A DNA stretch of 64,000 bases from Acinetobacter genomosp. 15BJ (GCF_000400715.1 NZ_KE007347.1:1063680-1127679), one strand, 5' to 3'. Shown: positions 25,618-34,900, counted from the first letter of the stretch. Notes: a model not told the origin generated them from the sequence alone. Numbers and translations: made by a program.

Positions 25618-25995
25618 ATGTATCGTTTTAGCCATTTCCAACCAGTCTCACGTGAGTTGATGTTTAAAATTTCAATTCTAAAAACAATGATGTATTGTGG
25701 CGTTCTTTGGGGTTTATACCATCAAGGTTGGGCAATCAAATCGGATCAAGATGGTCACGTATTCCCCTTTTGGCTGAACGGCGTACAAGCACATCGCTAT
25801 GCTAAAGCGCACTGGAAAAACTACACACCACGTAAGATTACCCCGAAAGATTTCCATGAGTCATTGCTTCCAACTTTAACCCGTTTACAAGTTGAACCTG
25901 CTTTATTTAACTCTTCGCATCGTAAATTTAAACTTTCAACTCAGCAAATGCAGCATTTCTTCTTTATGCCACATCAATCAGCAGTGACGGTTTAA
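25618..25995 (+). CDS. DUF2750 family protein
   Basis: A 125-residue soluble protein. The stretch MYCGVLWGLYHQGWAIKSDQ then DGHVFPFWLNGVQAHRYA matches the DUF2750 pattern (short helix, GW-----D--G---FP-W, then AH/AE). Function of the family is unknown. No strong ribosome binding site is seen before ATG 25618. Monocistronic, following the tandem-repeat region. Confidence 0.68.
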   Translation: MYRFSHFQPVSRELMFKISILKTMMYCGVLWGLYHQGWAIKSDQDGHVFPFWLNGVQAHRYAKAHWKNYTPRKITPKDFHESLLPTLTRLQVEPALFNSSHRKFKLSTQQMQHFFFMPHQSAVTV

Positions 25996-26133
25996 TTATT
26001 CCCCCTACTCCAGTGATGACTTTTTAGACACTCATGAAGAAAAGTTATCATTGGAATGAAATTAGGGCTTTGCATTTAAAAAAAATACCGTTAAGTTAAA
26101 TGAAAATGACAATACAACACAGGTGGATAAACA

Positions 26134-26565
26134 ATGACAATCGTTGCTCAAGTCATCAAGAATAAAGCAGTACAATCAATTTTTACCATTTCACCAGATG
26201 CGACGGTACTTGAAGCAATTAAAATTATGGCTGAAAAAGGTGTTGGTGCTTTAGTTGTCGCTGAAAACGAAACAGTTGTAGGTATTTTTTCTGAACGTGA
26301 CTATACCCGTAAAATTGCCTTGATGGAGCGTTCATCAAACAATACACCTGTATCGGACATTATGACATCAAAAGTGATTTCTGTAGGTCTAAACCATACT
26401 GTAGAAGAATGCCTAAACCTCATGACTGACCGTCATTTACGTCATTTACCTGTGCTTGATCAAGAAATGTTAGTTGGATTTATCTCTATCGGAGACTTAG
26501 TTAAAGCTGCAATGGATGATCAACGCATTCTGATTGAACAGCTTCAACAATATATTTCTGGCTGA
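26134..26565 (+). CDS. CBS-domain pair protein
   Basis: A 143-residue protein made of two CBS motifs (about residues 8-60 and 75-130) that together form a Bateman module binding adenosyl ligands. Typical sequences are GALVVAENETVVGIFSERDY and RHLRHLPVLDQEMLVGFISI. There is no attached catalytic domain, so it is a stand-alone sensor with unknown partner. An AGGTGG ribosome binding site precedes the ATG. Confidence 0.88.
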   Translation: MTIVAQVIKNKAVQSIFTISPDATVLEAIKIMAEKGVGALVVAENETVVGIFSERDYTRKIALMERSSNNTPVSDIMTSKVISVGLNHTVEECLNLMTDRHLRHLPVLDQEMLVGFISIGDLVKAAMDDQRILIEQLQQYISG

Positions 26566-26578
26566 TTCCCTATACAAA

Positions 26579-26608
26579 TAAAAAAGGGCAAATGAATTGC
26601 CCTTTTTT
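26579..26608. terminator. Bidirectional terminator between the CBS gene and argD
   Basis: Stem AAAAAGGGCAA / TTGCCCTTTTT around ATGAA, between two convergent genes. Confidence 0.88.
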
Positions 26609-26627
26609 ATTATTCAATCTACATCGA

Positions 26628-27842
26628 TTATGCTTTTAGAAAGTTCTGAATCACAGGAACGAGACGTTGTAATAACTCATCTGCTTGCGCTTGTGTCATG
26701 TTTAATGGTGGTAATAAACGTACCACTGAACCTGCCGTTACATTGATAATCAACTTATATTCATCACGTGCAATCGCAACCAGTTCTGCACAGTCTTTTG
26801 GTAGTTGAATACCAATCATCATACCAAAGCCACGAACTTGAACATTGTAATCGGCCAATTGCGCTCTGAGTTGATCGACAATATAGGCACCCACTGTAGC
26901 AGCGTTCTCAACTGCATTTTCCTTTTCCAGTGTATCAAGCACCGTATATACCACACGCGAACCCAACACGGTTCCACCATAAGTTGAACCATGACTACCT
27001 GCACCAAGTAATCCCACGGCTTTGCCTTGTGTCATGACGGCACCAATTGGAAAGCCATTCCCTAAGCCTTTGGCCGTTGTCATAACATCAGGAATAATGC
27101 TGGTATGTTGATAAGCAAAGTATTTGCCTGTACGACCATTCCCTGTTTGAATCTCATCTAGCATCATCAACCAATTATGTTGATTACATAGTGCACGTAC
27201 ATCTTCTAAGTAACTAAACCCTTGTGGTGCAGTATTCACACCGCCTTCACCCTGAATAGGCTCAATCAGAATTGCAACGATATCTGGATGGTTGATGGCC
27301 GCTTCTTGAATCGCTTCCACATCACCAAACGGTACACGAATAAAACCTTCGACCAAGGGCGCAAAACCTTCCTGAACCTTTTTATTGCCAGTTGCTGACA
27401 AGGTTGCCAAGGTACGGCCATGGAAAGATTGTTCCGCGACTAAAATTTTAGGGTATACAATGCCTTGTTGAGCACCAAATTTACGTGCAATTTTGATCGC
27501 ACCTTCATTTGATTCAGCGCCACTGTTTGAAAAGAAAATCTCTTCCATACCTGAAACGGCAGCCAATTTCTGTGCCGCAGCTGTTTGCCAAGGAATTTCA
27601 TATAGGTTGCTGGTATGTACCAAAGTCGCAGCTTGTTCAGCAATCGCTTCTGCAATCACAGGGTGTGCATGTCCTAAACCGCACACAGCAATCCCCGTTA
27701 ACGCATCTAAATATTCTGTCCCCTCTGCCGTATATAGATACGCCCCTCGTCCTCGTACAAAGCTGATCGCTTGGCGACCATAGGTTGCCATAAGGTGTGA
27801 TGGTTGATCAGGTTGCACAGGAGCAAGAGTGATATTAGTCAT
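26628..27842 (-). CDS. argD: Acetylornithine/succinyldiaminopimelate aminotransferase
   Basis: A 404-residue class III PLP-dependent aminotransferase that converts N-acetylglutamate semialdehyde to N-acetylornithine in arginine synthesis, often with the lysine pathway as well. Visible are the GAESNEGAIKIARK phosphate-binding region, LDEIQTGNGRTGK, and the PLP lysine K258 in TTAKGLGNGFPIGA. STYGGTVLGSRV is the usual active-site Thr/Gly segment. Length is normal and there is no gene partner. A role as another ornithine-family transaminase is possible but ArgD is the best fit. Confidence 0.9.
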   Translation of the reverse strand: MTNITLAPVQPDQPSHLMATYGRQAISFVRGRGAYLYTAEGTEYLDALTGIAVCGLGHAHPVIAEAIAEQAATLVHTSNLYEIPWQTAAAQKLAAVSGMEEIFFSNSGAESNEGAIKIARKFGAQQGIVYPKILVAEQSFHGRTLATLSATGNKKVQEGFAPLVEGFIRVPFGDVEAIQEAAINHPDIVAILIEPIQGEGGVNTAPQGFSYLEDVRALCNQHNWLMMLDEIQTGNGRTGKYFAYQHTSIIPDVMTTAKGLGNGFPIGAVMTQGKAVGLLGAGSHGSTYGGTVLGSRVVYTVLDTLEKENAVENAATVGAYIVDQLRAQLADYNVQVRGFGMMIGIQLPKDCAELVAIARDEYKLIINVTAGSVVRLLPPLNMTQAQADELLQRLVPVIQNFLKA

Positions 27843-28006
27843 AACAAACTCAATCTATCAGTAGTTGTGGTGAAAAAAGTTATATAAGCAAAAACTTGCG
27901 TAGATTGAAAGCCTAAAGTCACATTTATATAAGAAAAATCTTTCGCAATCCTCCGTCACGCTTTTTTTTTAGGTATAATGCAAGGAGATTAGTTGAGGAT
28001 CTATCT

Positions 28007-28348
28007 ATGACGGAACAAGCGCGTGATACAGTAGCGTTAATTCGTGATCAAATTGCGAAACACCCTGTTTTACTTTACATGAAAGGCACTCCACAATTCC
28101 CGCAATGTGGTTTTTCTGCTCGTGCAGTAGAAGCACTTAGCCAAATTGGTCGTCCATTTGCCTATGTAAATATCTTGGAAAATCAAGATATTCGTGCAAC
28201 TTTACCTCAAATTGCGAACTGGCCTACTTTTCCACAATTATGGATCAATGGCGAGCTCATTGGTGGTAGCGATATCATGCTTGAAATGTTCCAAAATGGT
28301 GAGTTAAAACCATTAGTTGAACAGTACAGCCCAGCGCCTGAAGCATAA
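28007..28348 (+). CDS. grxD: Monothiol glutaredoxin Grx4
   Basis: A 113-residue CGFS-type glutaredoxin that binds a [2Fe-2S] cluster with glutathione and passes it to target proteins. The motif CGFS is at 34-37 within MKGTPQFPQCGFSARA; TFPQLWINGELIGGSDIM contains the cis-Pro and glutathione-binding GG-D. Length is normal. Monocistronic with its own terminator. Confidence 0.95.
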   Translation: MTEQARDTVALIRDQIAKHPVLLYMKGTPQFPQCGFSARAVEALSQIGRPFAYVNILENQDIRATLPQIANWPTFPQLWINGELIGGSDIMLEMFQNGELKPLVEQYSPAPEA

Positions 28349-28359
28349 GCTGTTAAGCA

Positions 28360-28388
28360 AAAAGCCAATCAAATGATTGGCTTTTTTA
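28360..28388. terminator. Terminator between grxD and the zinc-ribbon gene
   Basis: Stem AAAAGCCAATCA / TGATTGGCTTTT, shared by two convergent genes. Confidence 0.88.
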
Positions 28389-28399
28389 TTGGACGAATT

Positions 28400-28723
28400 T
28401 TAGTTTGGACTAAAACCAACATAGCGGAACATCCCTTCTACACCCAAATCAGCTTTATAAATGTGTAAGTCAGGATAATTTGCTTGGGTCACACTGGCAA
28501 AAATATTCATATTGGGGTCTTCATGAATTTCATCGACAGATTGTGGTAAAACTTCTTCAAAGCGATCTGCGATAAACTCAAAGCCCAAATCCATTGCCAT
28601 AAACACTGTATGCTCACACGGTTGAACATATTGCTCCTGATCCCAGTCTAGAACAGCATGCTGGCAAAAAGGACATACTATGTTTTGGGTCGCATCGACA
28701 ATGTTGATGAGTTGATATGACAT
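28400..28723 (-). CDS. Hypothetical protein with CPFC knuckle
   Basis: A 107-residue acidic protein. IVCPFCQHAVLDWDQEQYVQ then PCEHTVFM gives a Cys-x2-Cys...Cys-x-His set that could bind one zinc ion. The rest is a mixed alpha/beta domain (MAMDLGFEFIADRFEEVLP). No catalytic motif. It resembles conserved Acinetobacter hypothetical proteins; function unknown. Confidence 0.65.
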   Translation of the reverse strand: MSYQLINIVDATQNIVCPFCQHAVLDWDQEQYVQPCEHTVFMAMDLGFEFIADRFEEVLPQSVDEIHEDPNMNIFASVTQANYPDLHIYKADLGVEGMFRYVGFSPN

Positions 28724-28803
28724 ATATAATAAAGCGTTAAAAATTTCAGTTAGTTTAAAAGAATATGACGCGCTAATCTATCTTGCATAGGAGGATTTAG
28801 CTG

Positions 28804-29232
28804 ATGGCAACACTTGAACAAGCCATTGCATTCGCAGCAAAACAACATGAAGGTCAAGTTGATAAAGCCAACGTACCCTATATTTTACACCCGCTTAGAG
28901 TCATGCTGAATGTACCTAGTATGGATCATAAAATCATTGCTGTTCTGCACGATGTCTTAGAAGATACCGAAACAAGCGTTGAAGATTTAAAAGCTTTAGG
29001 ATTCCAGACATACATTATCGAAGCAATCGTTGCTCTCACCAAACAGGATGGTGAGTCTCGAATCGAAGCCGCTCAGCGCACTGTACAAAACCCTTTGGCA
29101 CGTGTTGTGAAATTGGCAGATATCACTGACAATATGGACTTGTCTCGAATTTCATCGCCAACAGCCAAAGATTTTGAGCGATTGAACGAATATAAACAGG
29201 TTCGAGATATTTTATTGGCCCAAAATGTTTAA
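28804..29232 (+). CDS. HD-domain phosphohydrolase (SpoT-like hydrolase fold)
   Basis: A 142-residue single-domain protein. The residues HEGQVDK, PYILHPLRV, VLHDVLEDTE and KLADITDNMD are the five HD-type metal and substrate motifs of (p)ppGpp hydrolases of the RelA/SpoT/MESH1 type. It lacks synthetase and regulatory domains. Substrate could be ppGpp or another nucleotide. An AGGAGG-like ribosome binding site lies before the ATG. The LysR gene follows after 55 bases. Confidence 0.82.
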   Translation: MATLEQAIAFAAKQHEGQVDKANVPYILHPLRVMLNVPSMDHKIIAVLHDVLEDTETSVEDLKALGFQTYIIEAIVALTKQDGESRIEAAQRTVQNPLARVVKLADITDNMDLSRISSPTAKDFERLNEYKQVRDILLAQNV

Positions 29233-29287
29233 TAATTACGTGTGTATGAATTTAACTTGATGACAAGAAGCTGGAGTTTATAGCGTA

Positions 29288-30208
29288 ATGCTAACGGATT
29301 TAGATGATTTTTATTGCTTTGCGCTCGTTGTAGAGCACGGTGGCTTTAGTGCCGCAGAACGTGCGACTGACATTCCTAAATCTAAACTCAGCCGCAGAGT
29401 TTATAATCTTGAAGAACAACTGGGTGTGCGTCTGATTCAACGTAGTTCGCGCCATTTTGCCGTGACTGATATTGGTATGGATGTCTACCGCCATGCGCAA
29501 GTCATGATGAATGCCGCGCAAGCAGCGCACGATGTGGTCAATCATTTAAGCAGCCAACCCCGTGGCGTGATTAAAGTAAGTGTGCCTGTTGATATTGCAC
29601 AAAACCAGATGGCAAAAATCCTACCTGCCTTTTTGAAAAAATATCCTGAAGTTCGGGTTCAGATGATGATCAGCAACCGTCGTGTTGATGTCATTAACGA
29701 AGGAATTGATCTCGCTTTACGAGTTCGTTCTAAATTGGATGATGATCCGAACCTCGTATTACGCCAATTTGAAGCGATTGAACAACGTCTCTTTGCCAGT
29801 CAAGCCTATTTGAATGAATTTGGTCATCTCAACAGTCCAGAGCAACTTGCCGAACACCGCATTATTAGCATGTCGGAAGAACATCTGGATCAACAATTCT
29901 TACTCACGGGTCCAGATCAACAACAGAAAAAGATTAAAGTGAATCCTGTGATTATGGGATCAAATCTTCTCATGTTGGCAGAGTTAGCAACGCAAAACTG
30001 CGGAATTGCGTTACTACCAGACAGTATTGCCCAAGACTTTGTAAAAACAGGGCAACTTGTCACAGTGTTACCAGAATGGACTGCACCACACGGTGTTTTC
30101 CACGCAGTTTATCCATCGAGACGCGGTCTATTGCCGGCTGTTCGTGTTTTTATTGATTATTTGGTTGAACAACTTACCCAATGCTCAACTAAAAAAAAGC
30201 GCGATTAA
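29288..30208 (+). CDS. LysR family transcriptional regulator
   Basis: A 306-residue regulator. The N-terminal winged helix-turn-helix is LDDFYCFALVVEHGGFSAAE then RATDIPKSKLSRRVYNLEEQ, and a type 2 periplasmic-binding fold follows from about residue 90. Its relation to the CrgA/DsdC-like LTTR subgroup is suggested by RVYNLEEQLGVRLIQRSSRH. The target is unknown. It lies just after the HD hydrolase gene rather than divergent from a target, so control of neighbours is uncertain. Confidence 0.92.
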   Translation: MLTDLDDFYCFALVVEHGGFSAAERATDIPKSKLSRRVYNLEEQLGVRLIQRSSRHFAVTDIGMDVYRHAQVMMNAAQAAHDVVNHLSSQPRGVIKVSVPVDIAQNQMAKILPAFLKKYPEVRVQMMISNRRVDVINEGIDLALRVRSKLDDDPNLVLRQFEAIEQRLFASQAYLNEFGHLNSPEQLAEHRIISMSEEHLDQQFLLTGPDQQQKKIKVNPVIMGSNLLMLAELATQNCGIALLPDSIAQDFVKTGQLVTVLPEWTAPHGVFHAVYPSRRGLLPAVRVFIDYLVEQLTQCSTKKKRD

Positions 30209-30223
30209 AAATCGCGCTTTAAT
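30191..30223. terminator. Terminator between lysR and map
   Basis: Stem AAAGCGCGATT / AATCGCGCTTT overlapping the end of the lysR gene; serves both convergent genes. Confidence 0.82.
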
Positions 30224-30235
30224 TTATCGGACAAC

Positions 30236-31030
30236 TTAAATGGCTGAATAATGTCCTGTGCCATTCGGCCATGGCGTTAATAGCTCAAAGCCATCATCCG
30301 TTACAGCTACCATGTGCTCCCACTGAGCAGACAATGATTTATCTTGTGTCACCACAGTCCAACCATCATTAAGTTCTTTCACATAGCGTTTTCCTGCATT
30401 GACCATCGGCTCAATGGTAAACACCATGCCTTTTTTCAGGACCAAACCTTGACCTTTCTGACCGTAGTGCAAGATATTTGGCTGTTCATGGTAAATACGA
30501 CCAATACCATGCCCACAGTATTCACGCACAATACTATAGCCTTCGCGCTGCGCAACAGATTGGATGGCATAACCAATATCACCCAATGTTGCACCTGGTT
30601 TCACCGTATGAATCCCTGCCAACATCGCCTCATAAGTGGTTTCTACCAGTTTCTTCGCTTCCGGCTTGGGCTCACCAACAAAATACATTCGGCTAGTATC
30701 ACCAAAATAACCATCTTTAATCACAGCAACATCGATATTTAAAATATCACCCTCTTGCAAAATCTTTTTCGCAGAAGGAATGGCGTGACAAACTTCTTCA
30801 TTGACAGAAATACAGGTCGTCTTGGTAAAACCGTGATAGCCCACATTGGCTGGAATCACTTGCAACGTATTCACAATATAATCATTGCAGATATCATCTA
30901 AATATTCAGTTGAAACGCCAGGCTTGATATAAGGCCCGATCATTTCTAACACTTGTGCCGCTAAACGACCAGAGATACGTAATTTCTCCAGATCTTGCTC
31001 AGTTTTAATGGTCACAGTAGAAGCTCTCAT
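30236..31030 (-). CDS. map: Methionine aminopeptidase, type I
   Basis: A 264-residue dimetal enzyme that removes the initiator Met from nascent proteins. Metal ligands are seen in NIDVAVIKDGYFGDTSRMYF (two Asp), EYCGHGIGRIYHEQPNI (His) and FTIEPMV (Glu), with the last Glu in SAQWEHMVAV. Length is normal. In many genomes a second map copy lies near rpsB; this one is stand-alone. Confidence 0.94.
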   Translation of the reverse strand: MRASTVTIKTEQDLEKLRISGRLAAQVLEMIGPYIKPGVSTEYLDDICNDYIVNTLQVIPANVGYHGFTKTTCISVNEEVCHAIPSAKKILQEGDILNIDVAVIKDGYFGDTSRMYFVGEPKPEAKKLVETTYEAMLAGIHTVKPGATLGDIGYAIQSVAQREGYSIVREYCGHGIGRIYHEQPNILHYGQKGQGLVLKKGMVFTIEPMVNAGKRYVKELNDGWTVVTQDKSLSAQWEHMVAVTDDGFELLTPWPNGTGHYSAI

Positions 31031-31210
31031 TCGAGATTTTCCTTATTCATCAATCAGATTAAAATCACATGCAGAAAAATTAATATGGGGACTGCATAAA
31101 GTATTTCAATATTTGTACGCCTTCCCATTGAAATCTTCAATCTATTTAAGACTAAAAGACCATTTTTATTTTTATATTTAAATTCGGTTAGCCTAAAAGG
31201 AGGAATCTAC

Positions 31211-31279
31211 ATGCTTCTGCATTTTTTGAGTTTTGGAAAGCTTTTCAACACATTAGCTTTACCATTACTAATTATATGA
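31211..31279 (+). CDS. Possible leucine-rich leader peptide upstream of brnQ (22 residues)
   Basis: A short frame reads MLLHFLSFGKLFNTLALPLL then II and stops at TGA 31277. Eight of 22 residues are Leu and two are Ile. A strong AAAAGGAGG ribosome binding site ends six bases before the ATG. It is 110 bases before brnQ. A weak ATGAT-TTTA-ATCAT hairpin followed by a T-rich tract overlaps its stop. The composition suggests a translation-coupled sensor of branched-chain aminoacyl-tRNA, but it could equally be a small hydrophobic membrane peptide. Confidence 0.4.
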   Translation: MLLHFLSFGKLFNTLALPLLII

Positions 31280-31389
31280 TTTTAATCATTTCTTTTTAGT
31301 CAAAAATCAACCAAATTTCACATAAATTAGTTTCAAAAGAACGCATTTTTGTTCTAAAATTCGCACTTTTATTTTATGCCTCCCTCTTT

Positions 31390-32691
31390 ATGAATCAACT
31401 TCGTACAGGAGATATCATTGCTTTAGGTTTTATGACCTTCGCGTTATTTATTGGCGCAGGCAATATTATCTTTCCTCCAATCGTTGCTCAGCAGGCTGGT
31501 GAACATGTCTGGCTTGCTGCCTTCGGTTTCTTAATTACCGCAGTTGGTTTGCCTGTCATTACGATTATGGCCTTATCCCGTATGAAAGGTTCAATCGAAA
31601 TCATCAGCTCTCCACTTGGACGATTCTTTAGCTTACTACTCACCATTGTTTGCTATTTATCCGTAGGTCCATTATTTGCAACACCGCGTACTGCAACAGT
31701 TTCTTATGAGATTGGCTTTGCACCGTATTTTGGTACATCAGGTAGCAGCCTTCTTATTTATAGTATTGTGTATTTTGCATTTGTGACAGCAGTTTCACTT
31801 TATCCAAATAAATTACTCGATACGGTTGGCCATGTACTGGCACCTTTAAAAATCATTGCCTTGGCAATCTTAGGTATCGCAGCATTTGCGATTCCAACAG
31901 GTATGATTTCAGCGCCTGTGAATAACTATATCGCAAGTCCTGTTTCTGAAGGTTTCGTTAGTGGTTATTTGACCATGGATACCTTAGGTGCACTGGTATT
32001 TGGTATCGTGATTATTCAAGCGATCCAATCACGTGGTGTAACAGATACAAAACTGATTACCAGATATGCCATTATCGCAAGTTTGATCGCGGGTGTTGGA
32101 CTCACGCTTGTGTATATCAGCTTGTTTAAACTTGGCTTAGGCAGTCATGAAGTCGCGCCTAATGCAGCCAATGGTGCAATTATTCTGCATGCTTATGTAC
32201 AACACGCATTTGGTGATTACGGATCGTATTTCTTAACCATCTTAATTTTCCTTGCATGTATGGTAACCGCAATTGGTCTCACCTGTGCTTGTGCTGAATA
32301 TTTCACAGAATTAACAGGCTTATCTTATAAGTTACTTGTTTTTATCCTGACTGGCTTTTCTTTGTTGATTTCTAATCTAGGTCTAACAAAGCTGATTGCA
32401 ATCTCAGTTCCTGTACTTAGTGCAATTTATCCGCCAGCGATTGTCGTGATCATGCTCAGCTTCTTCTGGAAACGTTGGAACAATCCGTCCATCGTCGTTG
32501 GATCTGTAACTGCTGTTGCTTTCCTTTTTGGTATTTTTGAAGCAATTAAAGCGGCTGGCTTTACTGCGCAATTACCGACTTTTATTCAGCATTTACCATT
32601 GAACGAACAAAATCTTGCATGGTTACTGCCATCGCTGATCGTTCTTGTTTTTGCAATTGTGGTCGATCGCGTATCAGCATCTAAAGATTAA
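31390..32691 (+). CDS. brnQ: Branched-chain amino acid transporter BrnQ (LIVCS family)
   Basis: A 433-residue inner-membrane carrier with about 12 helices that imports Leu, Ile and Val with Na+ or H+. The opening LRTGDIIALGFMTFALFIGA then GNIIFPPIVAQQAGE is the family signature, and VGPLFATPRTATVSYEIG is highly conserved. Length is normal. No recognisable Shine-Dalgarno precedes the ATG, although the upstream short frame has a strong one. Confidence 0.93.
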   Translation: MNQLRTGDIIALGFMTFALFIGAGNIIFPPIVAQQAGEHVWLAAFGFLITAVGLPVITIMALSRMKGSIEIISSPLGRFFSLLLTIVCYLSVGPLFATPRTATVSYEIGFAPYFGTSGSSLLIYSIVYFAFVTAVSLYPNKLLDTVGHVLAPLKIIALAILGIAAFAIPTGMISAPVNNYIASPVSEGFVSGYLTMDTLGALVFGIVIIQAIQSRGVTDTKLITRYAIIASLIAGVGLTLVYISLFKLGLGSHEVAPNAANGAIILHAYVQHAFGDYGSYFLTILIFLACMVTAIGLTCACAEYFTELTGLSYKLLVFILTGFSLLISNLGLTKLIAISVPVLSAIYPPAIVVIMLSFFWKRWNNPSIVVGSVTAVAFLFGIFEAIKAAGFTAQLPTFIQHLPLNEQNLAWLLPSLIVLVFAIVVDRVSASKD

Positions 32692-33105
32692 AATGATTTG
32701 TCGTTAAAATGATGTTTTACCCAAACATGATTTTAGCTATACAAAAAATGTTCTTTTATCCAATGCTCATTTTTTGTTTACGACAAATCTTTCTTTTCTT
32801 GATTTAAAGTTAACACTGTCAAATACAACCCGATTGTCTTTATTTGTGATCTAAAACAACTATTTCATTTAAATAAGTTGATAGGCAAATTTTTCAAAAT
32901 GTAAAAATAATAGCTAATATTTAACTAAAAAATAGTATAAATCAATATAAAAAATACTTAAAAGTTATATAAATCAATACATTTAGAAATTTATTTTCAA
33001 AATAGTCATTATCCCTATTGAAATGCTCAGAAAATAGCAGTACAACTTAAAAAACAATTCAGACAAAAACACATGGTTTTGTCGTCACAACAAGGAGGGA
33101 TGGAG
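32692..33105. other. Intergenic region after brnQ
   Basis: No gene is seen. It holds a long-range inverted repeat (GATTTGTCGT at 32695-32704 and ACGACAAATC at 32780-32789, followed by a T-rich tract) with an inner hairpin ATGTTT-TACCC-AAACAT, likely the brnQ 3' structure. A/T-rich DNA follows. Confidence 0.5.
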
Positions 33106-33366
33106 ATGTTATCAATACATTTCAGCAAGCAAGTCTTCATTAACACTCTGAAGGCAAATGATTCAATCGTATATGCAACTACAACGCTGGCCTTAATGGT
33201 TACGTTGTTATTTCAAGGCACAATTAAAGGTAATTTAAAACCCGAATATTTTGCATATGCATTGATTGTATCTCTGGCCTTTTGTATGTGGGCGATCGTC
33301 GATCGAAAGTTTCGACAGTTAAGCGCAGTGCGCCAAAAAAATTCTTTAGGAAAAATGGATGAGTGA
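33106..33366 (+). CDS. Hypothetical two-helix membrane protein
   Basis: An 86-residue protein with two transmembrane helices (about residues 23-40 and 50-67: ATTTLALMVTLLFQG and FAYALIVSLAFCMWAIV) and a basic C-terminus. Not recognised. ATG 33106 is chosen because AAGGAGG at 33092-33098 is seven bases away; ATG 33100 would be too close to it. Terminator at its end. Confidence 0.55.
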   Translation: MLSIHFSKQVFINTLKANDSIVYATTTLALMVTLLFQGTIKGNLKPEYFAYALIVSLAFCMWAIVDRKFRQLSAVRQKNSLGKMDE

Positions 33367-33380
33367 TCATCCATTTTTTT
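33351..33380. terminator. Bidirectional terminator
   Basis: Stem ATGGATGA / TCATCCAT around GTGA, flanked by AAAA and TTTTTTT; it overlaps the ends of two convergent membrane-protein genes. Confidence 0.85.
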
Positions 33381-33834
33381 AATGTAAAAATTGAACAATT
33401 GTTCCCAATACTAAAATCCCAGTTGCACCCAACTCTACAATAATTAAACTCAACATCATCAACGTCATACACCATGCTGGTAAAGTCCATTTCCCCACTT
33501 GATGCGGCTGTTTGAATTGATTGGTTGTATCTTTTAGTAGTCCATGCAAGATATAAATTAAAATCGACATCGTAAAGAAGAATAGGTTTGCAACAACACA
33601 AAATAATGCGATTGAATCAGATAAAACTGTAAAAAAACTTAAGGCTGCTAAAATTAGACTGGCTGCTGCGTAAAGTAGACTGCTCCGATGTGCAATATCC
33701 ACATAATAATGTGCTCTTGCCTGCGCTGTTTGTCTGATTTGATAATATTTCCAAACTCCAGTCAGCATCCCCACCCATAGAAAAATCCCACTAAATACAA
33801 TAGCAAGCTGTGTTGCAGTATTTAAAACGTACAT
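33379..33834 (-). CDS. Hypothetical four-helix membrane protein
   Basis: A 151-residue integral membrane protein with four predicted helices (about residues 8-28, 53-75, 77-97 and 122-147). The loop YYQIRQTAQARAHYYVDIAH is positively charged and conserved-looking. It fits an uncharacterised Acinetobacter membrane family; no transporter or enzyme motif is visible. Convergent with the two-helix protein. Confidence 0.62.
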   Translation of the reverse strand: MYVLNTATQLAIVFSGIFLWVGMLTGVWKYYQIRQTAQARAHYYVDIAHRSSLLYAAASLILAALSFFTVLSDSIALFCVVANLFFFTMSILIYILHGLLKDTTNQFKQPHQVGKWTLPAWCMTLMMLSLIIVELGATGILVLGTIVQFLH

Positions 33835-33969
33835 AACATCCCCGAAATTAAAATATTCCTTTTGTGTGCGTATATTACATAAAATTTGACTTTTAAGTCA
33901 TTTTTTAAACGAGTTTCTTTTTGGAACTTGTGTAAAGTAGAACGATGCATATATAAGAGTATCTTTCTA

Positions 33970-34827
33970 ATGAAGAGTTATGAATCTTTTTGGATCAGTT
34001 GCAAAGATGACTATCAACTTGCAGCGCAATTTTATCCTGCACAAGATCATACCAAACCCTACCCAATCTTGATTTGTCCAGCGACAGGAATTACTAAAAA
34101 TTTCTATCATGCTTTCGCAGAATGGCTTAACCAACAAGGTTATAGCGTTTTAAGTTTTGATTTTCGCGGTATTGGTGAGTCTTTACATGGCCCGCTCAAG
34201 AATTCTACGGCCAGTATAAATGACTGGGGAATTTATGATATTCCAGCCGCAATTGAGACCTTATTAGAGCGAACTCAAGCTGAAAAAGTGATTATTGTTG
34301 GTCATAGTGCTGGTGGGCAATTACTCGGGATTACTTCAAACTATAACAAGGTTGCTAAGGTTTTAGCGATCGCCGGCTCAACAGGTCATGTCAAAGGTTT
34401 GAAAGGTAAAACCAAAATCCTTGCGCCGGTCATGTTTAATGTTATTTTCCCAGTTTCCAGCTTTTTAAAAGGTTATGGCGCAACTCAATTTATTGGAATG
34501 GGAGAAAACCTCCCTAAAAATGTTGCAAAACAATGGGCTGAGTTTTGTAGTAAACCTGGCTATGTGATGAATGCGATTGGTAAAAGCATCTTCGAAGATT
34601 ATCATCAGGAAATTCAATGCCCGATTACTTCTTTTTGGGCAACTGATGATGAAATTGCCACCCAAGCCAATGTCAAAGACTTACTGCGCTTATACCCCAA
34701 TGCACCAACCAAATTAATTGAACTGAATCCACAACAACATGGCTATAAACAAATTGGACATATGTCGATGTTTAAAAAGTCACATCAAAAACTATGGCCC
34801 CTGATGGAAAGTGAACTTAAGCTTTAA
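33970..34827 (+). CDS. Alpha/beta hydrolase
   Basis: A 285-residue cytoplasmic serine hydrolase. The nucleophile elbow is GHSAGGQ (about residue 113), preceded by FDFRGIGES; the acid is probably in FWATDDEIAT and the His near GHMSMFK at the C-terminus. It is closest in style to the alpha/beta hydrolases annotated as YheT-like or lysophospholipase-like; substrate unknown. ATG 33970 is chosen because similarity begins at YESFWISCKDDYQL; an upstream frame to 33886 looks untranslated. Confidence 0.82.
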   Translation: MKSYESFWISCKDDYQLAAQFYPAQDHTKPYPILICPATGITKNFYHAFAEWLNQQGYSVLSFDFRGIGESLHGPLKNSTASINDWGIYDIPAAIETLLERTQAEKVIIVGHSAGGQLLGITSNYNKVAKVLAIAGSTGHVKGLKGKTKILAPVMFNVIFPVSSFLKGYGATQFIGMGENLPKNVAKQWAEFCSKPGYVMNAIGKSIFEDYHQEIQCPITSFWATDDEIATQANVKDLLRLYPNAPTKLIELNPQQHGYKQIGHMSMFKKSHQKLWPLMESELKL

Positions 34828-34860
34828 GAAAAACATTCAGTCATCACAATTTTGCACTTT

Positions 34861-34900
34861 ACGCATCTAAACCTGTAATCCTGTTTAGATGCGTCTTTTT
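34861..34900 (+). terminator. Terminator after the hydrolase gene
   Basis: Perfect 12-base stem ACGCATCTAAAC / GTTTAGATGCGT followed by CTTTTT. Confidence 0.92.
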
